DNA of 37,599 nucleotides, taken from assembly GCA_013115145.1 (NCBI GenBank), contig JAAPAO010000344.1:1-37599 (forward strand), read 5' to 3'. Shown here one piece after another: positions 1-10,506 of this stretch. The notes beneath the pieces are model-generated. The model made no database searches. It was given only the letters and a program-made list of their open reading frames with translations, and had not been told where the DNA came from. The number at the start of each line of letters is the position of its first letter. The stretch's first letter is position 1. Source of the DNA: Perkinsus chesapeaki (lineage: Eukaryota > Perkinsozoa > Perkinsida > Perkinsidae). The translations under genes were made by a program, and so were the position numbers.

Positions 1-171
1 GGGGTTGGTGGATACTATTAAGATAGGGAATAAGGGTTAAGTGATGACTAGGCTACTCTACTAGGGGTTGTTGTATACTATTAAGATAGGGAATAAGGGT
101 TAAGCGATGACTAGGCTACTCTACTAGGGGTCGTTGGATACTATTAAGAAAGGGAATAAGGGTTAAGTGAT
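1..171. repeat. 63-bp tandem repeat, about 2.7 copies
   Basis: Copies begin at 1, 64 and 127 with a strict 63-bp period. The third ends near 171, where the sequence diverges. Units differ at only a few bases and share the core GGGAATAAGGGTTAAG and a GACTAGGCTACTCTACTA tail. The array may continue left of the window. It lies just downstream (in gene sense) of the 5' splice site at 206/207 of the minus-strand P-type ATPase, so it is intronic in that gene. No ORF or hairpin explains it. Confidence 0.95.
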
Positions 172-206
172 ATCACTTGGCATTGCAGAACACGAGCCTC
201 ACTTAC

Positions 207-3033
207 CCTGCGTCAGCGTCCCTGTCTTATCAAAAGCTACTAACTGAATCTTCGCCAGTACCTCAATGACAGTTGGAGACTTCAACACTGTGCCGTAGTA
301 CTGCCGGACACCTAAACGGAGGGATAATCTCTCACTGGTGTAGCTGTCATCACCTGTCACTATGGCGGTCATATAGGCTACTGGAGCCGCCATCACAATA
401 CTGCAAGGGCAGGCAGCGACAAGAACAATCAATCCGCGCTCCAGTGACCAGCAATATATACCGATAGCAAGGAAGATTATAACCACCAGAGGGGTGTAAT
501 ATCTGAAGGATAAACGACGTTAATTAAACGCCGGAAGGAGTGACCCTTAACAACTCCCAAGACTATTTCCTTTGCGATATCGAATGAACTAATAGGTAGA
601 GACCAGACAGTAATATAACAATACTAATCGTAGATAACCAATAATATGATAATACAGCAATAACCAATACTACTGACTAACAATAATAATATACTGTATA
701 GTTTCATAATAATATAATGCAATAAGAAGAACGAGTAACTGATTCAGATTATGAATTTATGATCTATTTTGATGAATTATGAATAATATGATTACTGAAT
801 TAGATCATAATAAACAAGAATGATACTACGTATAATAATATACTTCATATATGGTCGAGGGACGTTTTTCCCCTAACAGCATAACTACCGCCAGACATAT
901 ACTGTATATTATATAGTGTATGATATTTGATAAATTACCATCATACGGTTTTTACTTGCGGAGCTACAGTACGATGATACTGGTTTATTCAACAAATAAA
1001 ATAGTAAACTTATTATCAAAGTTAATCAATTGTAGAATTTTATTGGACAAGATGAGGATTCAGCTGAGACGGCAAATCTTCCATATTCCCCAAATGCACG
1101 CGTCTACTTTTGATACCAACAAAGTCACTACACATCCCAATCGGTTCTTCAGAAGACCTGTCAGACCCCTTACTTTGCGAAAGTATCGACTGTGTCCTGC
1201 AAAGGCGTTCGCTGAGCCGTTGCCTCCTGTATGAGATCTGTCACTTTTTGAGTTCTTCCGACTCTACTGGTGACCTGTAATGAACACTAGAATGCCTGCG
1301 TGCTATATCATAACGAAGGAGCATCACCAAACTCCTGCACGCACTTTGGTGCTAACAACAATATACATAAACGGCGCTGGCAATTATTTATCTGTATATA
1401 GACCCAATTGGAACGACTCTTTCCACAAATAATAGAGCTTATGATAATAATTCGAGCCACCGGGAAGAGGGACAGCTCGACACAATTACTCGGATACCTA
1501 CCTCCACACATGGCAATGCACCTTTGACGACCAGCGTGCCGCTGTACACCTCGGAGCCTTTACTTTTATATACCGGGATGGATTCACCTGAACGAATTTA
1601 ATACGGTCACACACGAGAAGTTGATGAACAGTTCACGCTCATTTAAATTTCACGAAAGCTTTCGAACAGTTTCGAGCTGACCGTGAAATGATGAGATGCT
1701 CCGTGCATTAAACTCACCAGTAAGACGGCTCTCATCGACACTCGCACTGCCGTCAATCACTTTCCCATCAGCCGGGATAGAGTCTCCCGTTCGCACTAGA
1801 ATTCTGTCGCCGACCTGATAAAGAGTAGGGGGAAATTTCCGAAATATCCCGAAGAAAACACCTCCAAATCCTCGACTTGTACTAGTTTCCGTGAGTCTGC
1901 GAGGGTAGCCGTGGGGGTCTCCGTAGTCGCCATGATGCCCGCTAGCGACGCTGTCACTCGAATGCCCATGCACGACTGAGGGCAATGCAGTGGGCCGAGC
2001 GGAAGGACAAACACTTACCTGAAGAAGCCCTGAAAGATTCACGATTGCGCCCACTAAGACGGCTCGGTCCATTGCATTTCGATGGCCGCTCCTACAGCAG
2101 CCAGAAACATGAGAACCTGACATGCCAAAAATCTTTCGAGTGCGCAAAGATACGCCTAGGAATACCGAAACGTCCGAGAATTTCCTCATCATCAACGCCC
2201 GAGCGAAGCTGAGGAAGAGCGAAAAGGAGAGACAAAAGGCGATAATGAGAGGCACCAGAGCACCTGAATGGAATGACATAATAATGCTGCCGACTCAAAG
2301 GTTCCAGCTACCCCATACGATAGCTCCCACTTGCAACACAATGAGCACGGCTTGCAGTCCGGCTTTGCGGCGCATGCCTTTCAGAGCGCTTGCCTCTGAG
2401 GCACCTTCGAGGCCGGTGTGGACCAGAGAGGCTCCCAGTAGCTTTGTATTTAGGAGACTGAAAGACGAGAAGTACAGAATTTTCAACAGAACCAAGATGG
2501 AATATTTATTTATCCATTCTTGGCAATCTTCTGGGGATCAGGTTTGATAAAATGGATCGATTGTGAACACAGCGAAGCGCCCAGACACGAGCGGATTGTA
2601 CCACGCCCGAATACAAGTTTTGCACTTCCAAGCCATCGACACTCCGTGGAAGCTTGATGCAGAACCGCTGCGTTACTTTCGCTGAATGGGGCGACCGTTC
2701 GCTCGTTTGTTTCATGAACTCGGCGATATATAAATGTTATAAGGTAAAAATAATGTAAATGAAATGGGGACGGCGTAAGTTCTGCGCCGGGAGAACAATA
2801 TATGAATTCATTATCATTGGATGATGATCTTACTTGCATATTTCCACAGGACTTATCAGCTCACTATCATGCTCAACCGTTGCTATTTTGGTAACAGTAT
2901 TAACAGTTACTCTCCTTACACCAGGTAAAGGCCTCAAGACATCACTCACCAAATCAGCCTCCAATGCACAGCAAAGATTCGCCACTCGGACTTGAGTGAC
3001 GGTCTCTGCGCTCGATGACGGTTCTGCCGACAT
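207..3033 (-). CDS. P1B-type heavy-metal ATPase (Zn/Cd/Pb type), 5' part, multi-exon
   Basis: Metal-exporting P-type ATPase of the HMA2/4-ZntA type, an integral membrane pump. In gene order: an N-terminal HMA domain with a CCALE metal site (exon 3033-2834), membrane exons near 2490-2310 and 2280-2160, the actuator domain with TGE (about 1735), a GESIPVYK-like strand after a spliced junction near 1590, the ACPC transmembrane metal-site motif (403-414) and the phosphorylation motif DKTGT (217-231). The CC-x-x-E HMA motif favours Zn/Cd over Cu. Introns are short GT-AG. The start is placed at the ATG at 3033; an upstream TTG extension is less likely. The last exon here ends at 207 before a GTAAGT donor; the ATP-binding half lies beyond the left edge. 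The exon at 2109-2019 needs a one-base shift at 2062/2063 (after WTE), so this copy or the assembly carries an indel. Exons at 2681-2510 are less certain. Confidence 0.93.
492..1180. other. AT-rich intronic stretch of the P1B ATPase
   Basis: Between the exon carrying ACPC (ending near 486) and the exon that encodes the segment after the actuator domain (about 1180-1275) the DNA is strongly AT-rich, with ATA/AAT runs from 600 to 1060. I see no coding similarity, tandem repeat or strong hairpin. It is best read as one long intron, unusual among the short introns of this gene. Confidence 0.6.
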
Positions 3034-3447
3034 TCCCCTCCCAAAAAACCAATCAAGCAAGCCTGCGTGGAATGACCGCGCGTTTACGATTCCCTCTCAT
3101 TCATCAAAGAGAATACCCTCGCGCTGGAAGGTGTGAAAATTTGTCGGAATTTTCGGTAAATTTCTCGGACCAAAATTCAGCCCCTCGGCTAGCGACAATT
3201 TGAATCTGTAGATATTAACACCAAGATATCAACCATATTTCAACTTGATCGCTGTAACACTCAACATCCCCACCGACAGTACCTCTCCGCGCTCGGTGCT
3301 TGAACTCTATACAACTGTTAGTTTCAGAACAGATTCGCTGTAGGTCACCTGTCCCTCTATATACTGTAGCACTCCACCGTCAAGGAGCGGACACAGAATC
3401 TGTCCCCTTTGCCCAATAACACTACACCACCGTATGAGAAACACATA

Positions 3448-6400
3448 TCAATATCGCATGGGTATGGTTCCATTACAGATCCTCCGCGGTGACTTCGGTC
3501 GCATCGGCCAGTAGCTCATCATCAGCAATTCTCGCAGCTTCGGACTTTCTCTATGTGGCCTGGTCTCGCCATTCTCAAACAGGTTTTGTGGCGCGCGGTC
3601 CCCATAGAATGCCTCCAGCAAGTCGTTGTAATGCACCCCTTCCCTGTCGTCCTTTTCCGCCACCTTTTCCTTGACCGTTTCGTCCGAGTCACCATGAAGG
3701 AAATGAAACAGGACTATTTCGTCCGGGTCACCAGTCCATCCACCGACCTCGACATGACGCGATGAGACAAATTGGACACCTGCCTCCAGATAGCCCCAAC
3801 GCGAAATTCCTATTTTTCCATCAGAATCTCCAGCAACATCTACCGGCAAATCCCTCGGCCACGCTACTCTCTCGCCTGCACCCAAAAAAGCCGACACTGT
3901 CTTCTGGTCATGCTCGTAAGGGGTGCGATAGACCCAGGAAAGGATTGCCAACCACCAGTCTCGAACTAAAGGCGTTGCACGAAGATATACAACCCCGCTA
4001 CATACGCAATCGGCGGCGAAGGAGCTGGCCGTCATCACGTCCAAGCCTCCGTTTTGCGCTAGTAGCGCTGGCAAGGGGTTCTTGAATAGGAAGACGTCGA
4101 AGTCCATCCAAAGCACGTCGATGCCAGCGTGGAGGAAGATCAGGGGCAAAGTGAACTTGTTGAGAATCGACGGAGTTCCCCGAATACATTTTCCGATCGG
4201 GTGCCGTTGGCAGACCTCATAGGCCTCTTCATCAAGCGTGAAAACAACGAACTGATTTAGTCCTACTGCTTTGGCGCGGTTGAGGTACTTTTTCAGGTAC
4301 TTATTGAAATTATTTCCGTAAACCATTGTCATTGGGACAAGCGTTGTATTCTCCTCCAGCTGCCATAACACAGACATCGTATCTGCCATGGCACGGCTAG
4401 TGACCTCCGGAGAATCTTGCAAGCTTCGAGCTAAGATATTTGTCGAATCTTCCAGCTCTTCCGGCAGGAAATCCAGCTTGTATCGATGTCGCTTCAAAAC
4501 CTTTCTCAAATGCACCAACATGCTGTACACTGGCCACTTCGATGACCCGATCACATGGGGCGAGACGTTACTAAGTACGTGATCAATCACCGTACAGTGC
4601 GAATTAAAACAGATGCTCTCCGTGTGGGCACAAATCATCCCCTTTACTATATTCGCCATGAGGAACCCCAGCGGGCATTCGTCAAATGCGGCCGTCCATC
4701 TGGCTTCCATCTCAGGCCCATACGCTACGTTGAGCGATGGCTGGTACCAGTCACTACGCAGGAACACTCTCGCGTAGGCCGGCCAATCCAGAATAGGATC
4801 TTCGACATCTTCGCAATTGTTAAACGTATCGGTCGACATCCCGTTGGTGATATTATGCCACCAAACTTGGCTGTTCAGCGTTTCCATTACAGGCCACTCA
4901 GTTCCCAGTAACACCTTGAACGACACTTCACCGAAGCCTTCCTTTACTGTATTATGTGTGTTGTGGTAGCAACTACTCGGGTCGATATGAAGGAAAGTAC
5001 CTTCCAGGACAGCCCTCAAAATCTCACGATCCCCACTAGTGACTATTTTGGACCGGACTAGCCTCCCCTGATAGCCAGCATTTCATATGAAAAATAAAGA
5101 TTCAAACGCACACAAGCTTAACATATTGGCTCAACTGGTACAACGGCATATAAAATATACGATACTCGGATGACCGAGGACGGAGACCGAAATTTCGGAG
5201 CGAAGGTTTTGGTAATATCCACATTTACATTATACTAGGACAAGTAATAAAGGTATGTATAGAGCTCTGAAGCAGTTAACGCTATTCCTTTGATTGGGAT
5301 GATATTCTTCTACTTCTCACGCACTTGTGCAGCTGGTTGATTTGCCAACCAAGATCATATCCAGGCAACCCTACTCCGCAGTAGGGTATATATTATCCCC
5401 CCGACACCGAAACCATAACACTCCCATTGCACTCCTAATGTGGTAAAGAGTATAATCATACGTTCATAAGTAGCCTCGTTAGCTCGCTGAGTTACAGTAA
5501 GTACTCCCCGGATGCGAAAAATGAGGATCGGCACAGTTGGTTGAGTCTATGAGGATTGATGTATCAACACCCAAGTTTGGTGACGCCGCCAGCGGGGATG
5601 AAATCTGGTAACGTTGTCAAAGAGGATCGGCGAAAGACGCTGTGATGAGCCCAAACGGAATGCATTCGAGTTCCCGAGTTGGCAGAAGTCCCTGTGGGAC
5701 TTAAAACTTGAAAGCGTGACGAAGCCAAACGAGACTTAGGTGGCATCTAACAGATCATTCTGCGGCCGAGAAGTAACGCTCCAATTTGAAGATTCGTCCC
5801 AAAAAGTCCTGACCGATTTGCCAGCCAACACTCCCGTTATAGTACCATCCTTCTGTCGATCACCAACTTCTTGGATCCAACAGTCCATCATTAGTATCAC
5901 ATCAACCATAAGTGAACCAATTCGACATTCCTTTCTTGAAATCTCTCGCCGATGCTCTTTTTCCAGTAGGGCTCTCACGTACGGTTTACTCACCTTAAGG
6001 AAAGCGGAGAACATATCAAATACAGGTGGAGCATTCGTTCTGGAGGAGGCAAAGAGTCGCCGAACATGGACTTATATTGAATAGCATGCTGCTACTATGC
6101 TTCGATAAAGGTCAACCGCGGATGATGGTATAATCGTATAAGTGACGAATCTATTCCGATGAATTGTAGATAACGATGAGTGAGCCAGTTGTCCGCGTTG
6201 ACCGTATGAGATGTGGCGTTTCCTAGAACATACCGCTCGATTTTCTAATTATACAACCGGACAGAAGACTGTTGATGAACTGTCAATTTAGTGCCATCTT
6301 TAAGGACGACCTAGTCACCTGGTAGTTACAATCGGTCAACGAATAAAGGTAATGAACCGTCCTAGTAACGTCTCAAACGGCAATGGCGACCCTACTAGAT

Positions 6401-6641
6401 TTACCACAATAAGAGGCTTATAAATGGAAAGTGTATAGACCACGAAAGCAGCTCAGAAGCCAAGGTGATAACTCACACTAAGTATATCGTCTAGCCCGTC
6501 AACTTCACTTAAATCTTCTCGCCATGAGTTCCAATCGATTACACCCTTCCGTCCAAGATTGCGACAATCAAAATCTGGGAACTTCTCGCTGTCATAGAAA
6601 GACAACGCGACACCGAGGAAGCCGAGTGGAAGAATGCGCAT
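3448..6641 (-). CDS. GT77-like nucleotide-diphospho-sugar glycosyltransferase
   Basis: The main exon (5067-3448) is open for 539 codons and ends in a stop. It holds a nucleotide-sugar transferase core: an LNKF/LPL segment, then the DxD-type metal site WMDFDVFLFKNPLP, then SGVVYLR and DWW motifs typical of the PF03407 (GT77; RRA/XEG113/RGXT) family. Such enzymes are type II Golgi proteins that transfer sugars to glycoproteins or glycans; the substrate cannot be told here. The exon starts after a CTATCAG acceptor at 5068, in phase 0. A plausible first exon at 6641-6477 starts with ATG, encodes a hydrophobic signal-anchor (MRILPLGFLGVALSF) and ends in phase 0 at a GTGAGT donor. Whether further exons lie between 6476 and 5068 is unresolved; 6014-5736 is an open candidate. 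The main exon is certain, the first exon moderately so. Confidence 0.88.
5090..5560. other. Stretch without recognisable gene
   Basis: I see no coding signature on either strand. The only structures are a CTCGG/CCGAG hairpin and a 12-bp even palindrome (CCGAAATTTCGG) near 5165-5200. It probably belongs to an intron of the GT77 gene. Confidence 0.5.
5736..6014 (-). other. Unresolved open segment, possible extra exon of the GT77 gene
   Basis: A 92-codon open stretch with codon-like composition lies in the presumed intron between the GT77 first exon and main exon. A good GTGAGT donor occurs near 5995 inside it. No motif is recognised and I could not join it in phase with both neighbours, so it may be an exon, an alternative exon or chance. 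Confidence 0.25.
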
Positions 6642-6688
6642 TTGAGGGCAAAAGTCGACCCAAGAAATAAGCCTGAGACTTCCACAGC

Positions 6689-6719
6689 GTGGGTGGTAGT
6701 GAGACTTAATACCACCCAC
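6689..6719. repeat. Inverted repeat, 10-bp arms, 11-nt loop
   Basis: GTGGGTGGTA (6689-6698) is followed after 11 nt by its exact complement TACCACCCAC (6710-6719). It lies about 50 bp upstream, in gene sense, of the proposed GT77 start codon at 6641, so it would sit in the promoter or 5' leader. It is one of several inverted repeats in this window with loops of 10-11 nt. Confidence 0.85.
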
Positions 6720-7003
6720 CCTGACTACTAGTGATTCCATACGGTTGGCCAAACCGATTGTCAAGTTGTAATAGTGATAGTCGTAATTAAAACAAACGGA
6801 TAGGAGTAAGTTCTTTATTTTGGTCCTTCCTAAGCTGTCTCATATCAGGAGACATAATAAAATTATGAGACTCATATCGAATTAAGACGAGGATAGATCG
6901 GTGGCGATAGCATAATTCTTGTGCTGCAGAAGTTGTGCATTATGCAAGACTCTTTTCGTTGAAGGAATAAGAACTGATGATGCCACTAGGTCTCTCCGAG
7001 AGG

Positions 7004-7070
7004 GGACAGAGCTCGGCGAAGCGTCATTACATCCTGGTGGAGGGTCGCGGGTTCGATCCCCAGGTCTGTC
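7004..7070 (+). tRNA. tRNA-like sequence or SINE head (not a clear functional tRNA)
   Basis: A good internal B-box (GGGTTCGATCCC) is followed by GTCTGTC, which pairs with GACAGAG about 60 nt upstream at six of seven positions like an acceptor stem, and then by a T run (pol III terminator-like). The D and anticodon arms do not fold convincingly and the T stem keeps only about three pairs. This fits a decayed tRNA or the head of a tRNA-derived SINE better than a working tRNA. I cannot assign an anticodon. Confidence 0.3.
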
Positions 7071-7308
7071 ATTTTTCCGCGGAACACGTTTTTCACCCTC
7101 AAACCTTCAAGCTAACCAGAAGCCTTTTTTGAATTTTTCATAGTATCCGCATTGTAGAGGCTATCAGATTGTATATACTATATAGCATGTAGTCGTAACC
7201 TATCTAGAACGACCTGGCTAATTTGTTCGCCTCACGCATGCACGCACGCACCGCGCGTGACGCACACATGGAGTGTGAGGCCGTAATGGTTAGACCTTCA
7301 CACCAGAG

Positions 7309-7812
7309 GGTTCATCAGATGGAAGAGATGAACCTGATCTCTTTAGTAGAGGTCACCCAAATATTTTCCAGTTACGGGTAAAGACCGCAAGTTGCGGTCC
7401 GCAACTGTCGTTAGCCTGTCGTCAACATTCATAGATTATGAATCATAATCAGAGCCCCCTGCGGGTTCCATACAAGAGAAATAGCAACCCCTCACCTTCT
7501 TCGGAGAAGAAGAATGGATAAGATTCTTCTCCATACATGTGAGTTTCATGATGGGACACAACCAGGCTAGTTGAACTAGCTGTTAAACCCAGTAACTGGG
7601 TCAACTTGACCCACACGGGCGCCCTGCGTGCTAGGCTAATGCAGTGCCTATACACAGTAGAGCATGTTAATTCAATGAACACAAGAGATCAATAATGAGT
7701 GAGCGCACTCCTGAACCAGGAATTCTGAGTCAGGATTCCTGACTCCTGGTCGGACCAGGCTTAGCCGCTAAGGTAGGGGAGAGAACAACAGAGAGCATTG
7801 CTCTCAGAGCAA
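7309..7812. repeat. Palindrome swarm block A (10 one-base-centre palindromes)
   Basis: Perfect inverted repeats with a single central base begin at 7383 (arm 8), 7390 (8), 7434 (8), 7566 (7), 7587 (7), 7598 (7), 7727 (9), 7745 (7), 7791 (7) and 7798 (7). Examples are ACCCAGT-A-ACTGGGT and GAGTCAGGA-T-TCCTGACTC. Neighbours such as 7383/7390, 7587/7598 and 7791/7798 share an arm. A GGTTCATC/GATGAACC pair with a 10-nt loop starts at 7309. Sequences are unrelated to one another. No gene is evident in this block. Confidence 0.9.
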
Positions 7813-8135
7813 GTGACGACATATTCTACGTCGTAGACCTCTCGTGTCCTCAGCTCGTAACCTTTGGATCTTAAGTCAGTAAATCACACTATGAAACCAT
7901 CAAAGTTTGACGTTCAAAAATTCAGACTCAAAATTCGACGACAAGATAGGGACATTACGAAGCTGTTAATGCAAGAAATCCCAGCCTAGGATGTTTGTGT
8001 AGGATTGGAAGCACGGCTAGCTGCGAACGCGTGAGAAAAATTTAGGTTGATTGCAACTTAGATCACGAGTAGTGTGCGCTATCTTGTATTATACAATTAG
8101 TATATTCCGTCACGCTATTGAATTTCAACAATAAC

Positions 8136-8953
8136 CTGTTGAATCAACAGTGTTGATGTAAGTTTTCATTTCATCGGGAAAGGTGTAGTCTAGTGCTTTT
8201 CCATTATTAATGGGTTATTAAACCAAACTCCATTGAATTGAACATATTTGACTACGTAGGGAACGCGATGGGCGGAGTTAGCAGAGTCATGGTTAAAAGT
8301 CAGCTAACTTAAGTTACTTAACTGGCCTGGCTTCTCGAGCGCTTATGGCTACTACGCTGAGAACGAGGCATCGACGGGGAACACACTGTTCCCCTGAATT
8401 ACCCTTCCTTTCGGTTCTCCCCATCTGAGGGCGTATCTTCGCCTTCGGTACAGATTTTCCAATCGTACGTTTCTGTAATGAATATAAGGTTACGCAATAT
8501 GCGATAAATGAAATATCTCATGCGGCGTTTACTTTTAACCTTTCCGGGGAAGGCTTCCCCACATTCTCCTCATCTGAGCAGTTATCACGCGCGTTCAGTA
8601 CAGGCTTTCCAATAGTACGTTTCTGGCTCAACGGAGTAAGCCATATGACTTAAAGTCATCGCCGTGGACCAATCTTTGACCGTCTGGGGGGTCTTTCTGG
8701 AGTCCCAAGGTAAATGCCACGCAAAGGACATGGGTGCATAAAGTCGTTCACGTCTCCAAGAATGGAAGACGAAGAAATGAATGCTTCGCCGAGCCATACT
8801 CCTTAAATGGGTGCTAGCACTGCACTTAGACGGCTTCGACCTTCTCGCAGAGGTCAGACACTTCATCAACTTCGCAGTTCTTAGTCGCGGTTGGTTTCTT
8901 GTATATGCCGAGACCGTTGATAACCGCTAGATGTAATTCAATTACAGTAATTG
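8136..8953. repeat. Palindrome swarm block B
   Basis: One-base-centre perfect palindromes begin at 8136 (CTGTTGA-A-TCAACAG), 8546 (GGGGAAG-G-CTTCCCC), 8932 and 8939; the last two share an arm. A GGGGAACA/TGTTCCCC pair with a 3-nt loop lies near 8378. The block also contains the 150-bp-spaced degenerate direct repeat described separately. No gene is supported; an open minus-strand stretch at 9305-8826 begins at GTG and has no recognisable motif. Confidence 0.85.
8417..8625. repeat. Degenerate direct repeat pair, 150-bp spacing
   Basis: The segment 8417-8475 recurs at 8567-8625 with a constant 150-bp offset and about three-quarters identity. Best conserved are CATCTGAG near the start and TTTCCAAT-GTACGTTTCTG at the end. 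It is either a duplicated 150-bp unit or two copies of a small dispersed element. Confidence 0.75.
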
Positions 8954-9158
8954 GTGCCCCGCGCAAGGAATCCAACAGTGAAGATTGGGAAGAATCACTG
9001 GAAGGAGTTGACGGGAGCATTTTTCCATGTCCGCGCCAGAATCGGCTGTGATGAAGAACACCCGACGAGAGATAAAGTGGCGTTAGTCTGTTTGGGTTCA
9101 ACCTACTGGGTTGAAAGATCACCTTCATTTCTATACGCTCTGCGCAGTTCCAACCGCG

Positions 9159-9607
9159 GACGCTACTAGCGTCACTGGGCTCTAGGCCGTATGCCGCCCA
9201 CGTACAGTATCCAACGAACCGGTAGGGCGGCCACATTGGCCGCCAGCCATAATGGCTGAGTAACCAAACGGTCAGAACACTGAGATGCCTCGAATTGACA
9301 TTCACGAAAGATAAAAAGAATAGTACTAACGATAATAGTTATCTTCGACAATGGCAATAGACATGACTACGAGAGAGATAAAATAAATCATTATAATCAA
9401 TCATCTGACATGTAGAGTTCTTGTAGGCTATGGTGTCGTTAATAACGACTCGTTATAAGATTACTCTTCAAGATCGCTCTCGTTTCTAGCTTCCACGGCA
9501 GCGATGTTGACCGAAATACCATTCTCCACGATACCGCAGATACGCATACCTCTAATAAGACGATCGATAGTAACCAAATCAGCATCTGATGCTATCTGAT
9601 TCAGATA
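9159..9607. repeat. Palindrome swarm block C
   Basis: Perfect one-base-centre palindromes begin at 9159 (GACGCTA-C-TAGCGTC), 9244 (CAGCCAT-A-ATGGCTG), 9442 (ATAACGA-C-TCGTTAT) and 9593 (TATCTGA-T-TCAGATA). GGCGGCCA/TGGCCGCC with a 3-nt loop starts at 9226. The 9593 copy lies inside the decayed coding relic at 9461-10130. Confidence 0.85.
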
Positions 9608-10130
9608 CAAATAGACGGCCAATAAAATTGACGTTCTTAAGGAATAGGTCTCTACTGATAGGACCAGTTTGATACAAAACGGCCTTGATATCAATCTTAG
9701 ATTTCTTTAGATCCATACCAATGATACCATTGAATAAGATCATTTTACAGATATAATTATATTTAATACCAGCTGCGTAGATGTAACGGGGTAAGGGGAT
9801 GCACTTCAACTCAGATCCTTTAATCTGATCATAGTCGTATTCACGTAGAGGAGTGATAGACATAACGTGCTCATTCGGCTCCATAGATAGATTACCAGCT
9901 GCGATCTCAAGAGCAACCACTGAGATATACCTTGCAAAGATACCAAGAGTAGATATACGGGGAACTCGGATAAGGGTGAAGTCGGTTAAGGCGGTGGTAT
10001 CCAACGAACCACCTCATATAAAATAGTAGATGTAGCTCCAGTTAAAATAAACTAACGATAGATTGGGCCTAAACTAGACCAGATGTAGGGACTGATACCA
10101 CCAGGTTTACTGATAGCAAGTTCAGAAAGG
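9461..10130 (-). pseudogene. Decayed AT-rich coding relic of foreign appearance
   Basis: On the minus strand one reading frame is open from 10004 to about 9600, and the coding sense continues in another frame to a stop at 9461. Upstream, about 10130-10010, a third open stretch carries one in-frame stop and a further shift. Together they would give about 220 residues. Composition and codon use are more AT-rich than in neighbouring host genes, and no introns fit the breaks. No family is recognised. The even mix of hydrophobic and charged residues resembles viral structural proteins, but this is impression only; a non-retroviral viral insertion, an organelle-derived fragment or an old host pseudogene are all possible. 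The breaks show it is not functional as it stands. Confidence 0.45.
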
Positions 10131-10259
10131 GCGTTTTCATGGTCAGTACAAGCATCAGGGCCGCGAGTCGCGGGCTGACTCTGCCGCTCCTTTCTTGTCG
10201 ATGAGCGCCTACCATCCACCTCCACGATGTGGAGTTCACATAGAAGCGGCGTCCACGCA

Positions 10260-10506
10260 GGAAAGCAAAGCTAACTTTGCTTGCATCGTGTCACACGTTT
10301 CGTGTGCCTCTCCGTGACACGGAGTCTGTGTGGTGCTGTACCTGGTTGTACAGTACAACCCTTTACTCGTGTGTACTACTGGTACACACGAGTACGTAAA
10401 AACGTCCGGGAGGCTTTCCGCGACAAACGTCACGCCATTTCATCCTAAGACTTGAGTAAACTGTCAGATGGTACCGTACCATCGGTAATACTAGTACGGT
10501 ACTAGT
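10260..10506. repeat. Palindrome swarm block D, nearly continuous hairpins
   Basis: About 250 bp consist almost wholly of inverted repeats: AGCAAAG/CTTTGCT (4-nt loop), CACACG/CGTGTG (3-nt loop), CTCCGTG-A-CACGGAG (10310), GGTTGTAC-A-GTACAACC (10344), a 12-bp-arm hairpin with a 5-nt loop (10365-10393), GATGGTAC-C-GTACCATC (10467) and ACTAGTAC-G-GTACTAGT (10490). GTGTCAC/GTGACAC also encloses the second of these. Arms are perfect and unrelated between hairpins. A CCGCGA-G-TCGCGG lies just upstream near 10165. Confidence 0.9.

Noticed and set aside
5123-5215. tRNA-like GGCTCAACTGG sequence
   Set aside because: Resembles an A-box, but no B-box or acceptor stem follows.
7240-7262. GCATGCACGCACGCACCGCGCG simple repeat
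   Set aside because: Short low-complexity stretch with no further structure.
8826-9305. 159-codon open stretch on the minus strand
   Set aside because: It begins at GTG, has no motif or splice partner, and runs through several palindromes; reported only as part of the palindrome block.
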